Source: Streptomyces albicerus (lineage in GTDB: Bacteria > Actinomycetota > Actinomycetes > Streptomycetales > Streptomycetaceae). From it: 51,756 nucleotides of DNA. Made by a program: the position numbers and the translations under genes. Below, piece by piece: positions 41,323 through 49,321 of this stretch (positions are counted from its first letter, which is position 1; each line of letters starts with the position of its first letter). The DNA lies in the NCBI RefSeq assembly GCF_008905045.1, contig NZ_VWMY01000045.1:1-51756 (forward strand). The letters are read 5' to 3'. The notes under the pieces are model-generated. The model ran no database searches. It was not told the DNA's origin and was given only the letters and a program-made list of their open reading frames with translations.

Positions 41323-42000
41323 ATGAAGGGTGATCTGTTTTCCAGCGAGTACATGGTGCAGCCGGCCGCCACGGTGGGCATGAGCGTGCAGAACGCCAAG
41401 TCGATCAAGTACGCGGTCAACGGCGAGATGCTCGCCCGGCAGGGCGCGATGATCGCCTACCGCGGCAATCTCCAGTTCGAACGCAAGGGCCAGGGCGTCG
41501 GCGGCATGCTCAAACGGGCCGTCACCGGCGAGGGGCTGCCGCTCATGGCGGTACGCGGACAGGGGGAGGCCTGGTTCGCGAACGAGGCGCAGAACTGCTT
41601 CATCGTCGACATCGACCCCGGCGACGTCTTCACGGTCAACGGCCGCAACGTCCTGTGCTTCGACGCCTCGCTGAAGTACGAGATCAAGACGGTGAAGGGC
41701 GCGGGCATCACCGGCGGCGGACTGTTCAACAGCGTCTTCACCGGACAGGGCAGGCTCGGCCTCGTCTGCGAGGGCAACCCGCTGGTCATCCCGGTCTCAC
41801 CGCAGTGGCCGGTGTACGTCGACACGGACGCCATCGTCGGCTGGACGGCCAACCTCCAGACCTCACTCCACCGTTCGCAGTCCATCGGCTCGATGATCCG
41901 CGGCGGCTCCGGCGAGGCGGTGCAGTTGATGCTCCAGGGCGAGGGATACGTCGTCGTACGGCCGAGCGAGGCGACGCCCCAGAAGACCCAACAGCACTGA
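41323..42000 (+). CDS. AIM24-family protein
   Basis: 225 aa from the ATG at 41323. The domain consists of paired beta-sandwich repeats typical of AIM24/DUF124 (MLARQGAMIAYRGNLQFERK, AWFANEAQNCFIVDIDPGDV, FNSVFTGQGRLGLVCEGNPL). In yeast AIM24 is a mitochondrial inner-membrane protein; bacterial members have no settled function. There is no signal peptide or TM. A Rho-independent terminator follows at once. Confidence 0.85.
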   Translation: MKGDLFSSEYMVQPAATVGMSVQNAKSIKYAVNGEMLARQGAMIAYRGNLQFERKGQGVGGMLKRAVTGEGLPLMAVRGQGEAWFANEAQNCFIVDIDPGDVFTVNGRNVLCFDASLKYEIKTVKGAGITGGGLFNSVFTGQGRLGLVCEGNPLVIPVSPQWPVYVDTDAIVGWTANLQTSLHRSQSIGSMIRGGSGEAVQLMLQGEGYVVVRPSEATPQKTQQH

Positions 42001-42003
42001 TAC

Positions 42004-42024
42004 GGGCCCTTGTTGGGCCCTTTT
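42004..42024 (+). terminator. Rho-independent terminator after the AIM24 gene
   Basis: GGGCCC-TTGTT-GGGCCC followed by TTTT, starting four bases after the stop codon. It is one of the few classical U-tailed terminators in this window. Confidence 0.8.
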
Positions 42025-42090
42025 GTGACTGTCGGCCTTCTGAGGCGCGTGCCCCGCCTGCCCCGCCTGCTTCGTGGTCCGCTGCTCCGC

Positions 42091-43602
42091 CTACGTCGTC
42101 GCCCGTCGGCGGCGCCACAGCACCGCGGCGGTGCCGGAGGCGAGCAGCGCTGCGGTGCCGGCCGCGGCGGGAAGGAGCACGCCGGCGCCGGTCGAGGCGA
42201 GCGAACCGTCGCCGGTGGTGGTCACCGAGCCGCCACCGGTCGTGGTCTGCGCGCCGCCGCCCGTGCTGCCGGCGCCGTCCCCGTCGGCGGTCGGGCCGTC
42301 GACGGGGACCGTCGTGCCGGGGTCGGTCGGGTCGCCACCCGGACCGGTGTCGCTGGGCGACGGGTCCGGTGTTCCCCCGGAAGGGGTCGGCGAGGCCGAC
42401 AGCGAGGGTGACGGTGACGCCGACTCGGACGGCGAAGCCGACGGCGAGGCGGAGGGCGACGGCGGTACCGGAGCCCGGAACACGGTGAGCGAGGCATCCG
42501 ACGGGCTCGCGACGAACACCGAACCGCCGCCCGGCGTCACCGCGACCGACGAGTTGCCCAACTGGCCGTTGTTGCCTGGCAGTTCGGCACCCTTGTCCAA
42601 GTCCTTGAGCGTCGCCGTGTCGTACACAGAGAGCTGCCCGACCCCGTCCCCCTCCTCCGGCGGATTGCCGAAGTCCTGCCACACCGCGAACGCCTGGTCG
42701 GACCGCGGGTCGAAGGCGACATCGGCGATGGAGTCCCCTGGCTTCGCCTCGAAGGTGGCGGCGAGTTTGCCGGAAGCGAGGTCGTACGCCTCCAGCACGC
42801 TGCCGCGCCCCGCCCACAGCACCCCGTGCTCGATGTCCCACTCCAGGAAGGACACCGCGGCGCCGGAGCCGAGCGGGATCTCCTTGCCGTCCAGCGCGAA
42901 CCCGGCCGAATCGACCCTGCGCAGCAGGCTGTTGGCGTTGTCGGCGACCCAGATCTGCCCGGCGGCCGTGTCCACGGCGAGCGGTCCGCCGGCGGCCGGC
43001 AGCGTGAGGGAGCGCTCCACGGTCACCGCCGTCTCGCCGACGGCGACCTCCTCCAGTTTCGTCCCGCGTACGACGACGACCGTGCCGGCCTTCACGCCGG
43101 ACTTGGCCTGCGTGATCGACGTACCGGTGAGCCAGCCGCCGCGCCCCGCCGCATCCCCGTCCTTCGCGCCGGCGATCCCGCGCAGTCCGACCAGATAGTG
43201 CGCGCCGTCGCCGGGCAGCGATCCGGCGAAGCGCTTGGCCGGGAGCTGGGTGGACTGCCCCGTGCTGCCGGGCGAGTTGCGCACCCAGGTCAGTACGCCT
43301 CCGGACGCCGGGTCGACGACGTAGACGCCGGCCAGACTCCCGCCCGTCGTACCGGCGACGGTGTCGGACCCGACGTACAGCTTCCCCGACTCGGGGTGCA
43401 GCAGCAGATCGAGCGGTTTGCCGACGATCGTGAGGCGGGCCGTCTGCTCGTACGCGTCCGTCCCGGGCGGGTCGTCGGCGCCGGCGGCGGGCGTGCTGAC
43501 GACGACGGCCGTCAGGACGACCGCCGTCATCCCGGCCAGGGCGACCGCCGCCCGGGGGCGGAGCACATCGCTCCGCCCCCGGGTTCTGAAGGGCGCGGTC
43601 AC
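42091..43602 (-). CDS. sortase-anchored (LAxTG) surface protein with beta-propeller-like domain
   Basis: 503 aa. The GTG at 43602 overlaps the stop of the upstream secreted-protein gene (GTGA). A signal peptide (VALAGMTAVVLTAVVVSTPA) is followed by a ~320-residue domain of YVTN/PQQ-like repeats (GSLAGVYVVDPASGG, GPLAVDTAAGQIWVADN, VSFLEWDIEHGVLWAG). Next is a Ser/Pro-rich stalk of ~80 residues and the C-terminal sorting signal LASTG (468-472), a hydrophobic span and RRRR. LAxTG is the motif used by class E sortases of Streptomyces. Its operon partner has an iron box, so surface iron or haem capture is a plausible role. Confidence 0.75.
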   Translation of the reverse strand: MTAPFRTRGRSDVLRPRAAVALAGMTAVVLTAVVVSTPAAGADDPPGTDAYEQTARLTIVGKPLDLLLHPESGKLYVGSDTVAGTTGGSLAGVYVVDPASGGVLTWVRNSPGSTGQSTQLPAKRFAGSLPGDGAHYLVGLRGIAGAKDGDAAGRGGWLTGTSITQAKSGVKAGTVVVVRGTKLEEVAVGETAVTVERSLTLPAAGGPLAVDTAAGQIWVADNANSLLRRVDSAGFALDGKEIPLGSGAAVSFLEWDIEHGVLWAGRGSVLEAYDLASGKLAATFEAKPGDSIADVAFDPRSDQAFAVWQDFGNPPEEGDGVGQLSVYDTATLKDLDKGAELPGNNGQLGNSSVAVTPGGGSVFVASPSDASLTVFRAPVPPSPSASPSASPSESASPSPSLSASPTPSGGTPDPSPSDTGPGGDPTDPGTTVPVDGPTADGDGAGSTGGGAQTTTGGGSVTTTGDGSLASTGAGVLLPAAAGTAALLASGTAAVLWRRRRATT

Positions 43603-44168
43603 GAGAAGGTGACCGGGAGGTAGACGTCGTACGAGCGGTTGCCGCTCGCCATGTGGTCGGCGCGCGTCACGATGGCGCAGTCGACGTCCGTGCCGCAGAC
43701 CTGGCCGGAGGCGATGTTCGGGTTCACGTGGATGCTGACGTCGAAGGAGCCGCCGGAGCCGTAGGGGGAGCTGTTCGCGACCGTGCCGCCGCCGAGGTTC
43801 GACACCCAGTGGGAGGCGCCCGTCGTGCCCGACTGGTCCGCGCCGCCCAGGCAGGGGGTCGGCCGGGAGGTGTACGTCGAGGGGTCCCCGGGCACGACGC
43901 CGTCGGGGATCACGCACAGGCTGACGTAGACGCCCTGCGCCGTGTTGTAGCCGCTGCCGGAGACGGTGATGTTCTGCCCGGCGGCCGACAGGCTGTCGGG
44001 GGCCATCAGCGACAGGTTGTACGTCGTCCCGCTCACCGTCACGGACCGCGTGGCGGTGGCGGCCGAGGCGGAGGTGGCGAGCCCGACCGTCAGCGCGGCG
44101 GCGGTGGCGCCGACGGCGGCGATACGGGTGGCACGGCGAGTGACGCGGCCGAACAGGGCGGATCTCAT
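43599..44168 (-). CDS. iron-regulated secreted protein, Ig-like fold (189 aa)
   Basis: The Sec signal ends TSASA near residue 37. The mature part, about 150 aa, is rich in beta-forming repeats with four Cys (SLCVIPD, TPCLGG, QVCGTD, VDCAIV), likely two disulfides. Its second half (SFDVSIHVNPN, CAIVTRADHMASGNRSYDVY) resembles neocarzinostatin-like or HtaA-linked secreted domains, but this is recognition from memory only. A 19-bp iron box lies 32 bp upstream of the ATG. It is coupled to the LAxTG surface protein gene, pointing to an iron-starvation surface system. Confidence 0.65.
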   Translation of the reverse strand: MRSALFGRVTRRATRIAAVGATAAALTVGLATSASAATATRSVTVSGTTYNLSLMAPDSLSAAGQNITVSGSGYNTAQGVYVSLCVIPDGVVPGDPSTYTSRPTPCLGGADQSGTTGASHWVSNLGGGTVANSSPYGSGGSFDVSIHVNPNIASGQVCGTDVDCAIVTRADHMASGNRSYDVYLPVTFS

Positions 44169-44199
44169 GGGTAGTTGGCCTTTCGGAGGCGAAGACTAC

Positions 44200-44218
44200 T
44201 TAGGTAAGGCAAACCTAA
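44200..44218 (-). promoter_or_regulatory. iron box (DmdR/IdeR-type operator)
   Basis: TTAGGTAAGGCAAACCTAA matches the palindromic iron-box consensus TTAGGTTAGGCTAACCTAA at 17 of 19 positions with intact TTAGG and CCTAA arms. It sits 32 bp before the start of the secreted-protein gene. DmdR1 is the Streptomyces iron repressor that binds such boxes. Confidence 0.85.
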
Positions 44219-44275
44219 GTTGTTGTTCAAGGGCCGTCAACCCGTGCCCCGCCGGACCCAGGAGAACCGGGAGAC

Positions 44276-45580
44276 TCAGGCCACCCGCAGGGGCAACGAC
44301 TTCAAGCCATTGATGAAGTTGGAGACAAGTCGCCGGGGAGGCTCCGCGACACACGGCGGCGCGGGCAGCGCGCGCAGCGCCTCCTCGTACAGCATCCGCA
44401 GCTGCAACCGGGCGAAGTGCGCGCCCAGGCAGACATGCGGTCCGTCCCCGAAGGCCACGTGCGGATTCGGCGTACGCGCCAGGTCGAGCCGGTGCGGCTC
44501 GGCGAAGACCCGCTCGTCGTGGTTGGCCGAGGCGTGGAAGACGACCACCTTGTCCCCGGCGCGGATCGGCACCCCGGCCAGCTCGGTGTCACGCGCGGCC
44601 GTACGGCGGAAGGTGAGCACCGGCGGGTGCCACCGCAGGAGCTCCTCGACCGCCGAGTCCAAGCCGACGTCCCCTGCACGTAGTTGGGCGTACGACTTCG
44701 GATGCTCGGCCAGTGCCAGCAGTCCGCCGGGAGCCGCGCTGCGTACCGTGTCGTTGCCCGCGACCGTGAGCAGGAAGAAGAACATCTCCAGTTCGGCGGT
44801 GGTGAGTTCGCCGTCGGCCGCGAGCGCGGTCATGACGTCGTCGCCGGGCTGCCGCCGCTTGTGGTCGGCCAGCTCGCGGGCGTAAGCGAACATGTCCCGC
44901 AGCGCCGCCGGTGAGCGCGGATTGACCGGCCGGCCCGCGGCGTCGACCACGGGCGGACCCGCCTCGTCCGGATCCTGGTAGCCGATGACGCGCTGGGTCC
45001 AGTGCAGCAGCAGCCCGCGGTCGCCCTCCGGCACGCCGAGCAGATCCGCGAGGTTGAGCAGGGCGTAGTCGTCGGTCACGTCGGCGACGAGGTCACAAGT
45101 CCCGTTGTTCTTATGGGCAGTTGCCAACGCCTGCTCGAAGAGCGAGCGAGCCCGTTCGCGGGCGGTCGAAGCGAAGCGGTCGACGCGTCGCGGGGTGAAG
45201 GCGCGGCTGACGAGCCGCCTCAGCCTGCCGTGTCCCGGCGGATCCTGATTGAGCATCATGCGACGGATGAACGGCAGGTCGTCGGGGTCCGGATCCCTGA
45301 TCTGGGTCGCGCCGAGATACGAGGAATAGGCCGCCGAGTCCTTCAGGACCCGGACGACGTCGGCGTGCCGGGTGACCGCCCAGAAGCCGGGTCCCGCGGG
45401 CCAGCCGAGCACCGCGTGTTCGTGCTGCCAGGCCACGGGGTGGTGGTCGCGGAGGACGCGATACGAGGCGTGGGGGACTCCGACGGCGTACTCGCGGGGG
45501 TCGAAGACGTCGGGGACGGGCTCCGGGACGGACTCAGGGACGGGTTCCGGGGCGGGCGGTGGCGTCGCTCGTGGGCTCAC
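44276..45580 (-). CDS. cytochrome P450 (CYP124/125/142-like)
   Basis: 434 aa from the GTG at 45580, overlapping the hydrolase stop (GTGA). The Pro/Glu-rich first ~22 residues precede the P450 fold. The I-helix reads VAGNDTVRSAAPGG, ExxR is EELLRWHPPVLTFRRTA, and the haem loop is FGDGPHVCLGAHFARLQL with the Cys ligand. The AGND/ETxR I-helix and the ending NFINGLKSLPLRV recall CYP124/125/142 enzymes that oxidise sterol or branched fatty chains. It needs ferredoxin partners; none is adjacent. Confidence 0.88.
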   Translation of the reverse strand: MSPRATPPPAPEPVPESVPEPVPDVFDPREYAVGVPHASYRVLRDHHPVAWQHEHAVLGWPAGPGFWAVTRHADVVRVLKDSAAYSSYLGATQIRDPDPDDLPFIRRMMLNQDPPGHGRLRRLVSRAFTPRRVDRFASTARERARSLFEQALATAHKNNGTCDLVADVTDDYALLNLADLLGVPEGDRGLLLHWTQRVIGYQDPDEAGPPVVDAAGRPVNPRSPAALRDMFAYARELADHKRRQPGDDVMTALAADGELTTAELEMFFFLLTVAGNDTVRSAAPGGLLALAEHPKSYAQLRAGDVGLDSAVEELLRWHPPVLTFRRTAARDTELAGVPIRAGDKVVVFHASANHDERVFAEPHRLDLARTPNPHVAFGDGPHVCLGAHFARLQLRMLYEEALRALPAPPCVAEPPRRLVSNFINGLKSLPLRVA

Positions 45581-46374
45581 CCCGCCGCGCCCTCGTCCGT
45601 CGTCGCCCTGTCCTCGCGCAGGAAGTGCTCCACGATCCGGATCAGGTCGAGCGGGGCCTCGTCCATCGCGTAGTGCCCGGCCGTGGGCAGCACGGAGAGT
45701 TCGCCGCGCGGGTACCAGCGCATCCAGGTCTCCTCCATCAGGGCCGCCGACAGGGCGGGATCGAGCCCGCCCGTCACGGCGAGCGCGGGCACCGTCGCCC
45801 CCTCGACATCGGAGTGGAAGTCCTCGCCGGCCCAGGAGTCGAGCCAGGCTCGGAACGCCTTCGGGTCGCTGACCTCCAGGGAGCGGGACACCATCCGGTC
45901 GAGCCAGGCCGCGGGGCGGAGGCCGCCGGTGGTGAAGTCGATGATGGCGCGGCGGTTCTCCGGCCTGTGCGCCGCGTCCGCGAACAGCTCCCACTGGTCC
46001 GCGGGCAGCGGCAGCCCGGAGGCCGGCACCGGCGAGATCCCGACCAGCCTGCGCACCCGGTGCGGGACGAGCGCCAGCACCCGCTGAATCACACCGGCGC
46101 CCATGGAGTGGCCGATCAGCGAGAACCGCTCCCAGCCGAGCCGGTCCGCCAGCTCGACCAGATCGGCCGCCGCCTCGGAGGTCGTGTACGCGCCGACGGC
46201 GTCCTTGGCCTCCCCGTACCCGCGCAGATCCACCAGGGCGTACCGGAACGTCTCGCGGTCGAGATCGGGCAGCACCGGCGCGTACGCGGACCGGTCGGCG
46301 AACCAGCCGTGCACCGCGAACACCTGGTGGGCGCCGTCGCCGTGCACTTCATGGGGGAGCACGAAGGAGGTCAT
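45577..46374 (-). CDS. alpha/beta hydrolase
   Basis: 265 aa from the ATG at 46374 (MTSFVLPHEVHGDG); no strong ribosome site is seen, and an in-frame start at 46512 is less likely. Oxyanion-side HGWF motif near residue 26, nucleophile Ser in GHSMGAG (~residue 92), acid in VTGGLDPA, and catalytic His in TAGHYAMDE. It forms a coupled pair with the P450 gene, so the two may act on one substrate. Divergent from the importer operon at 46556. Confidence 0.88.
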   Translation of the reverse strand: MTSFVLPHEVHGDGAHQVFAVHGWFADRSAYAPVLPDLDRETFRYALVDLRGYGEAKDAVGAYTTSEAAADLVELADRLGWERFSLIGHSMGAGVIQRVLALVPHRVRRLVGISPVPASGLPLPADQWELFADAAHRPENRRAIIDFTTGGLRPAAWLDRMVSRSLEVSDPKAFRAWLDSWAGEDFHSDVEGATVPALAVTGGLDPALSAALMEETWMRWYPRGELSVLPTAGHYAMDEAPLDLIRIVEHFLREDRATTDEGAAG

Positions 46375-46555
46375 GCGACCAAGGTGGCCCTGCCGGGGCG
46401 GGGCGGCAAGGGCGTGCGGGGAGAGCTGCGGCATCCGGGGGATGTCCGGTGGCCTGTCCTGTGGCCGCGAATGTGCTTTCGCATTTTTCCAACGGCCGCG
46501 GGAACGGCGCATAAGTGTGTAGTGATCACGTCAAGGTGAGGGCCATCATGCGCGC

Positions 46556-47545
46556 ATGCTGACGCGCCGAGTCCGTTTCCGTACGGGACAGTTGATCGCC
46601 ATCGCGGTGGCGCTGGTGATGGCCTTGACGGCCTGCGGCGACGACTCCGACGACTCCGGTTCCGGCAACGACGGGGGCCAAGGACCGGAGAGGTCGAGCG
46701 TCACCGTCGCCGCGCTCCCGCTGGCGGACGACGCGACGCTCTACATCGCGCAGGACCGGGGCCTGTTCGAGAAGGAGGGCCTGGACGTCCGCATCCAGCC
46801 CGTCCAGCAGAGCATCCAGGCACTGCCCGCCCTGTCGAAGGGCCAGGTCGACGTGATCGCGAGCGCGAACTACGTCACCTTCCTCCAGGCACACGAGAAG
46901 GGCACCCTGGACCTCCGCATCCTCGCCGAGGGGGCCCGCGTCGCGCCGCACATGATGGACGTACTCGTGCCCGAGGACTCGGACATCAAGACCGTCGCCG
47001 ACCTCGAGGGCAAGAAGGTCGCCGTCAACATCCTCAACAACATCCAGTCACTGACCCTCAACGCGGTCCTCGACGAACGGAATGTCGGGCGGCCCGAGTA
47101 CCGGCAGATCGCCTTCCCGCAGATGGGACCCGCCCTGGAGAAGGGACAGGTCGACGCCGTGCACGCGGCCGAGCCCTTCAACAGCGCCCTACAGAACGAG
47201 CTGAACGCGCGCGTGCTCATCGACGGCGGATCCTCACCCGTCCAGTCCATACCGATCAGCGGGTACGTCACCACCCGCGGATTCGCCGCCGAGAACCCGA
47301 AGACGGCCGCGGCCTTCCAGCGGGCGATCGCCGCGGCCGCGAAGATCGCCACGGAGGACCAGACCGCCGTACGTGAGGAGTTGCCCAAGTACACGAAGGT
47401 GACCGCGGACCAGGCCGAGTCGATCCGGCTGCCGGCCTATCCGACGACCACGGACGTGTCCCAGCTGAGCCGTCTCACCGAACTCATGAAGGAGCAGGGC
47501 CTGTTGAAGAAGGCGATCGATCCGGCGACGTTGCTGGTCAAGTGA
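46556..47545 (+). CDS. NitT/TauT/SsuA-type ABC substrate-binding lipoprotein
   Basis: 329 aa. Lipoprotein signal with lipobox LTAC at Cys27 and an Asp/Ser/Gly linker. The NMT1/SsuA-like fold begins VTVAALPLADDATLYIAQDR, with GLFEKEGLDVRIQPV typical of the family. QSIQALPALSKGQVDVIAS is part of the ligand site. First gene of a five-gene operon with two permeases, a TPP-dependent decarboxylase and an ATPase; an aromatic 2-oxo acid or related carboxylate is the suggested ligand. Confidence 0.88.
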   Translation: MLTRRVRFRTGQLIAIAVALVMALTACGDDSDDSGSGNDGGQGPERSSVTVAALPLADDATLYIAQDRGLFEKEGLDVRIQPVQQSIQALPALSKGQVDVIASANYVTFLQAHEKGTLDLRILAEGARVAPHMMDVLVPEDSDIKTVADLEGKKVAVNILNNIQSLTLNAVLDERNVGRPEYRQIAFPQMGPALEKGQVDAVHAAEPFNSALQNELNARVLIDGGSSPVQSIPISGYVTTRGFAAENPKTAAAFQRAIAAAAKIATEDQTAVREELPKYTKVTADQAESIRLPAYPTTTDVSQLSRLTELMKEQGLLKKAIDPATLLVK

Positions 47546-47636
47546 GGGAGTCCCGGCGGGGCGGCCGTTTCTGAAGTGTCAGAAGTGTCATGCGTGAGGT
47601 TGCTTGTGCGAGGTGGCTCCTGTTGAGGTGGCTCTT

Positions 47637-48413
47637 GTGAGGCGTCGGCAGGAGCTGCTGCTCGGTGGGCTCGGAGTGCTGCTCGCCTTCGGACTGTGCG
47701 AGGCGGTCAGCCGGGCCGGTCTGGTGCGTCGCAGCTATCTGCCGCCCGCCTCCGAAGTCCTGGCGCGCGCGGTGGAGTTGGCGGGCGACTCGGTCTTCCT
47801 GGAGGGTGTCGGCGCCACGGTGCGCGTGTGGGCCCTCGGCCTCGGCCTCGCGTGCGCGATCGCCGTCCCCGTGGGTCTGCTGCTCGGCAGCGTTCCGCTG
47901 GTCGACGAGGCCGTGAGAGCGATCGTCGAGTTCCTCCGCCCCCTGCCGTCCGTGGCGCTGATCCCCCTGGTCTCGCTGCTGCTGGGTTCGGGGACGGAGA
48001 CGAAGGTCGCGCTGATCACGTACGCGTCCGTCTGGCCGATCCTCTTCAACACCATCTACGGCCTCGGCGAGACCGACCCACTCGCCAAGGACACCCTGCG
48101 CGCCTTCGGCTTCGGCCGCCTCTCGGTACTCGTCCGCGTCGAACTCCCCGCCACCGCCCCCTTCATCGCCGCCGGCCTCCGCATCTCCGCCGCCATCGCC
48201 CTCATCCTCGCCGTCGCCACCGAGATCCTGGCCGGTTTCGGCGAGGGCCTCGGCATCTTCATCGCCCAGTCCGGCCTGGCGACGGACGGCACGCGGGATG
48301 TACTGGCGGGGGTGGTGTGGGCCGGCCTGCTGGGGCTGGTCATCAACAGTGTGCTGGTGTGGGGCGAGCGGCGGTTGTTCCCGTGGACGCCGGAACATCG
48401 GGGGCGGCGATGA
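47637..48413 (+). CDS. ABC transporter permease (SsuC/TauC-like), first
   Basis: 258 aa from the GTG at 47637, which has GAGGTG nine bases upstream; an in-frame GTG at 47604 is an alternative. Six hydrophobic segments; the EAA-type loop reads TLRAFGFGRLSVLVRVELPA. The typical FLRPLPSVALIPLVSLLLGS precedes it. It overlaps the second permease gene by ATGA. Confidence 0.88.
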   Translation: MRRRQELLLGGLGVLLAFGLCEAVSRAGLVRRSYLPPASEVLARAVELAGDSVFLEGVGATVRVWALGLGLACAIAVPVGLLLGSVPLVDEAVRAIVEFLRPLPSVALIPLVSLLLGSGTETKVALITYASVWPILFNTIYGLGETDPLAKDTLRAFGFGRLSVLVRVELPATAPFIAAGLRISAAIALILAVATEILAGFGEGLGIFIAQSGLATDGTRDVLAGVVWAGLLGLVINSVLVWGERRLFPWTPEHRGRR

Positions 48414-49321
48414 GGTGGGTGGGGGACCTCAAGCCCGTCCGGCGTTTGAGGACGAGGCCGTTCAGGCCGATACGGGGGTTCGGGGGCGGAGCCCCCGAGG
48501 ATGGGACGGGTAGGGGCGGCGGGGGCGAATCCCGCAGGGCGACGCCGGCGCGCGGCGCACTCCTCCGCTGGACCGTGCTCGCGGCAGCGGTGGCCGCCTG
48601 GCAGCTCACCACCCGCACCCACGACAGCGTCTATTTCCCGCCACCCGCCGAAATCGCCCGCCACACCCACGACTTGTGGTTCTCCGGACCGGCCACCCAC
48701 GCCTTCCTCACCCCCGAAGCCACTGACAACATCCTCCCCAGCCTCGCCCGCATGGCCACCGGCTTCGCCCTGGCCGCGGCCACTGGCATCGCGCTGGGCA
48801 CAGCCCTCGGCCGCTCCCGCCGCGCCTACGCCCTCTGCAACCCGGTCCTGCAGTTCGCCCGAGCCATCCCACCCCCGGCCCTGGTCCCGGTCTTCGTCGT
48901 GATCTTCGACTTCGGCACCCAGATGCAACTCGCGTCGATCGTCTTCAGCGCGATCTGGCCCGTACTGATCAACACGGCGGAAGGCGCCCGCAACATCGAC
49001 CCCCTACGCCTCGAAGTCGCCGCCGTACTTCGTCTGACCACGACCGAACGACTCTGGCTCCTGCTCCTGCCCTCCGCCCTGCCGCGCATCTTCGCGGGCC
49101 TGCGCCTGAGCCTTTCGCTCTCGCTCATCCTCATGGTCTTCTCGGAGCTGCTGCCCGGCACGGCCAACGGCATCGGCTTCACACTCACCGACGCCCAGTC
49201 GCGCTCCGACCTGCTCACGGTATGGGCCGTGCTGGTGCTGCTCGGCGCACTCGGATACGTACTCAACACCGGCCTGCTGGCGGTCGAGAAGCGACTGCTC
49301 GGCCGAGGGAGGCCCACATGA
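48410..49321 (+). CDS. ABC transporter permease (SsuC/TauC-like), second, with repeat-derived N-terminal extension
   Basis: 303 aa from the ATG at 48410. Residues ~6-48 (DLKPVRRLRTRPFRPIRGFG, then Gly/Arg-rich) are encoded by a hairpin repeat typical of intergenic DNA and are not part of the family. The conserved protein starts near residue 50 (ALLRWTVLAAAVAAWQ). The permease core includes FARAIPPPALVPVFVVIFDF and the EAA loop AVLRLTTTERLWLLLLPSAL. It overlaps the next gene by ATGA. Confidence 0.85.
   Translation: MRWVGDLKPVRRLRTRPFRPIRGFGGGAPEDGTGRGGGGESRRATPARGALLRWTVLAAAVAAWQLTTRTHDSVYFPPPAEIARHTHDLWFSGPATHAFLTPEATDNILPSLARMATGFALAAATGIALGTALGRSRRAYALCNPVLQFARAIPPPALVPVFVVIFDFGTQMQLASIVFSAIWPVLINTAEGARNIDPLRLEVAAVLRLTTTERLWLLLLPSALPRIFAGLRLSLSLSLILMVFSELLPGTANGIGFTLTDAQSRSDLLTVWAVLVLLGALGYVLNTGLLAVEKRLLGRGRPT
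48427..48500 (+). repeat. double-hairpin repeat within the permease N-terminal coding region
   Basis: CCTCAA (48427-48432) pairs with TTGAGG (48446-48451), and CGGGGGC-GGA-GCCCCCG (48481-48497) forms a second hairpin. The sequence CTCAAGCCCGTCCGGCGTTT plus the GGGGGCGGAGCCCCC hairpin resembles, from memory, a dispersed repeat found in many copies between Streptomyces genes. Here it is in frame. Confidence 0.65.
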
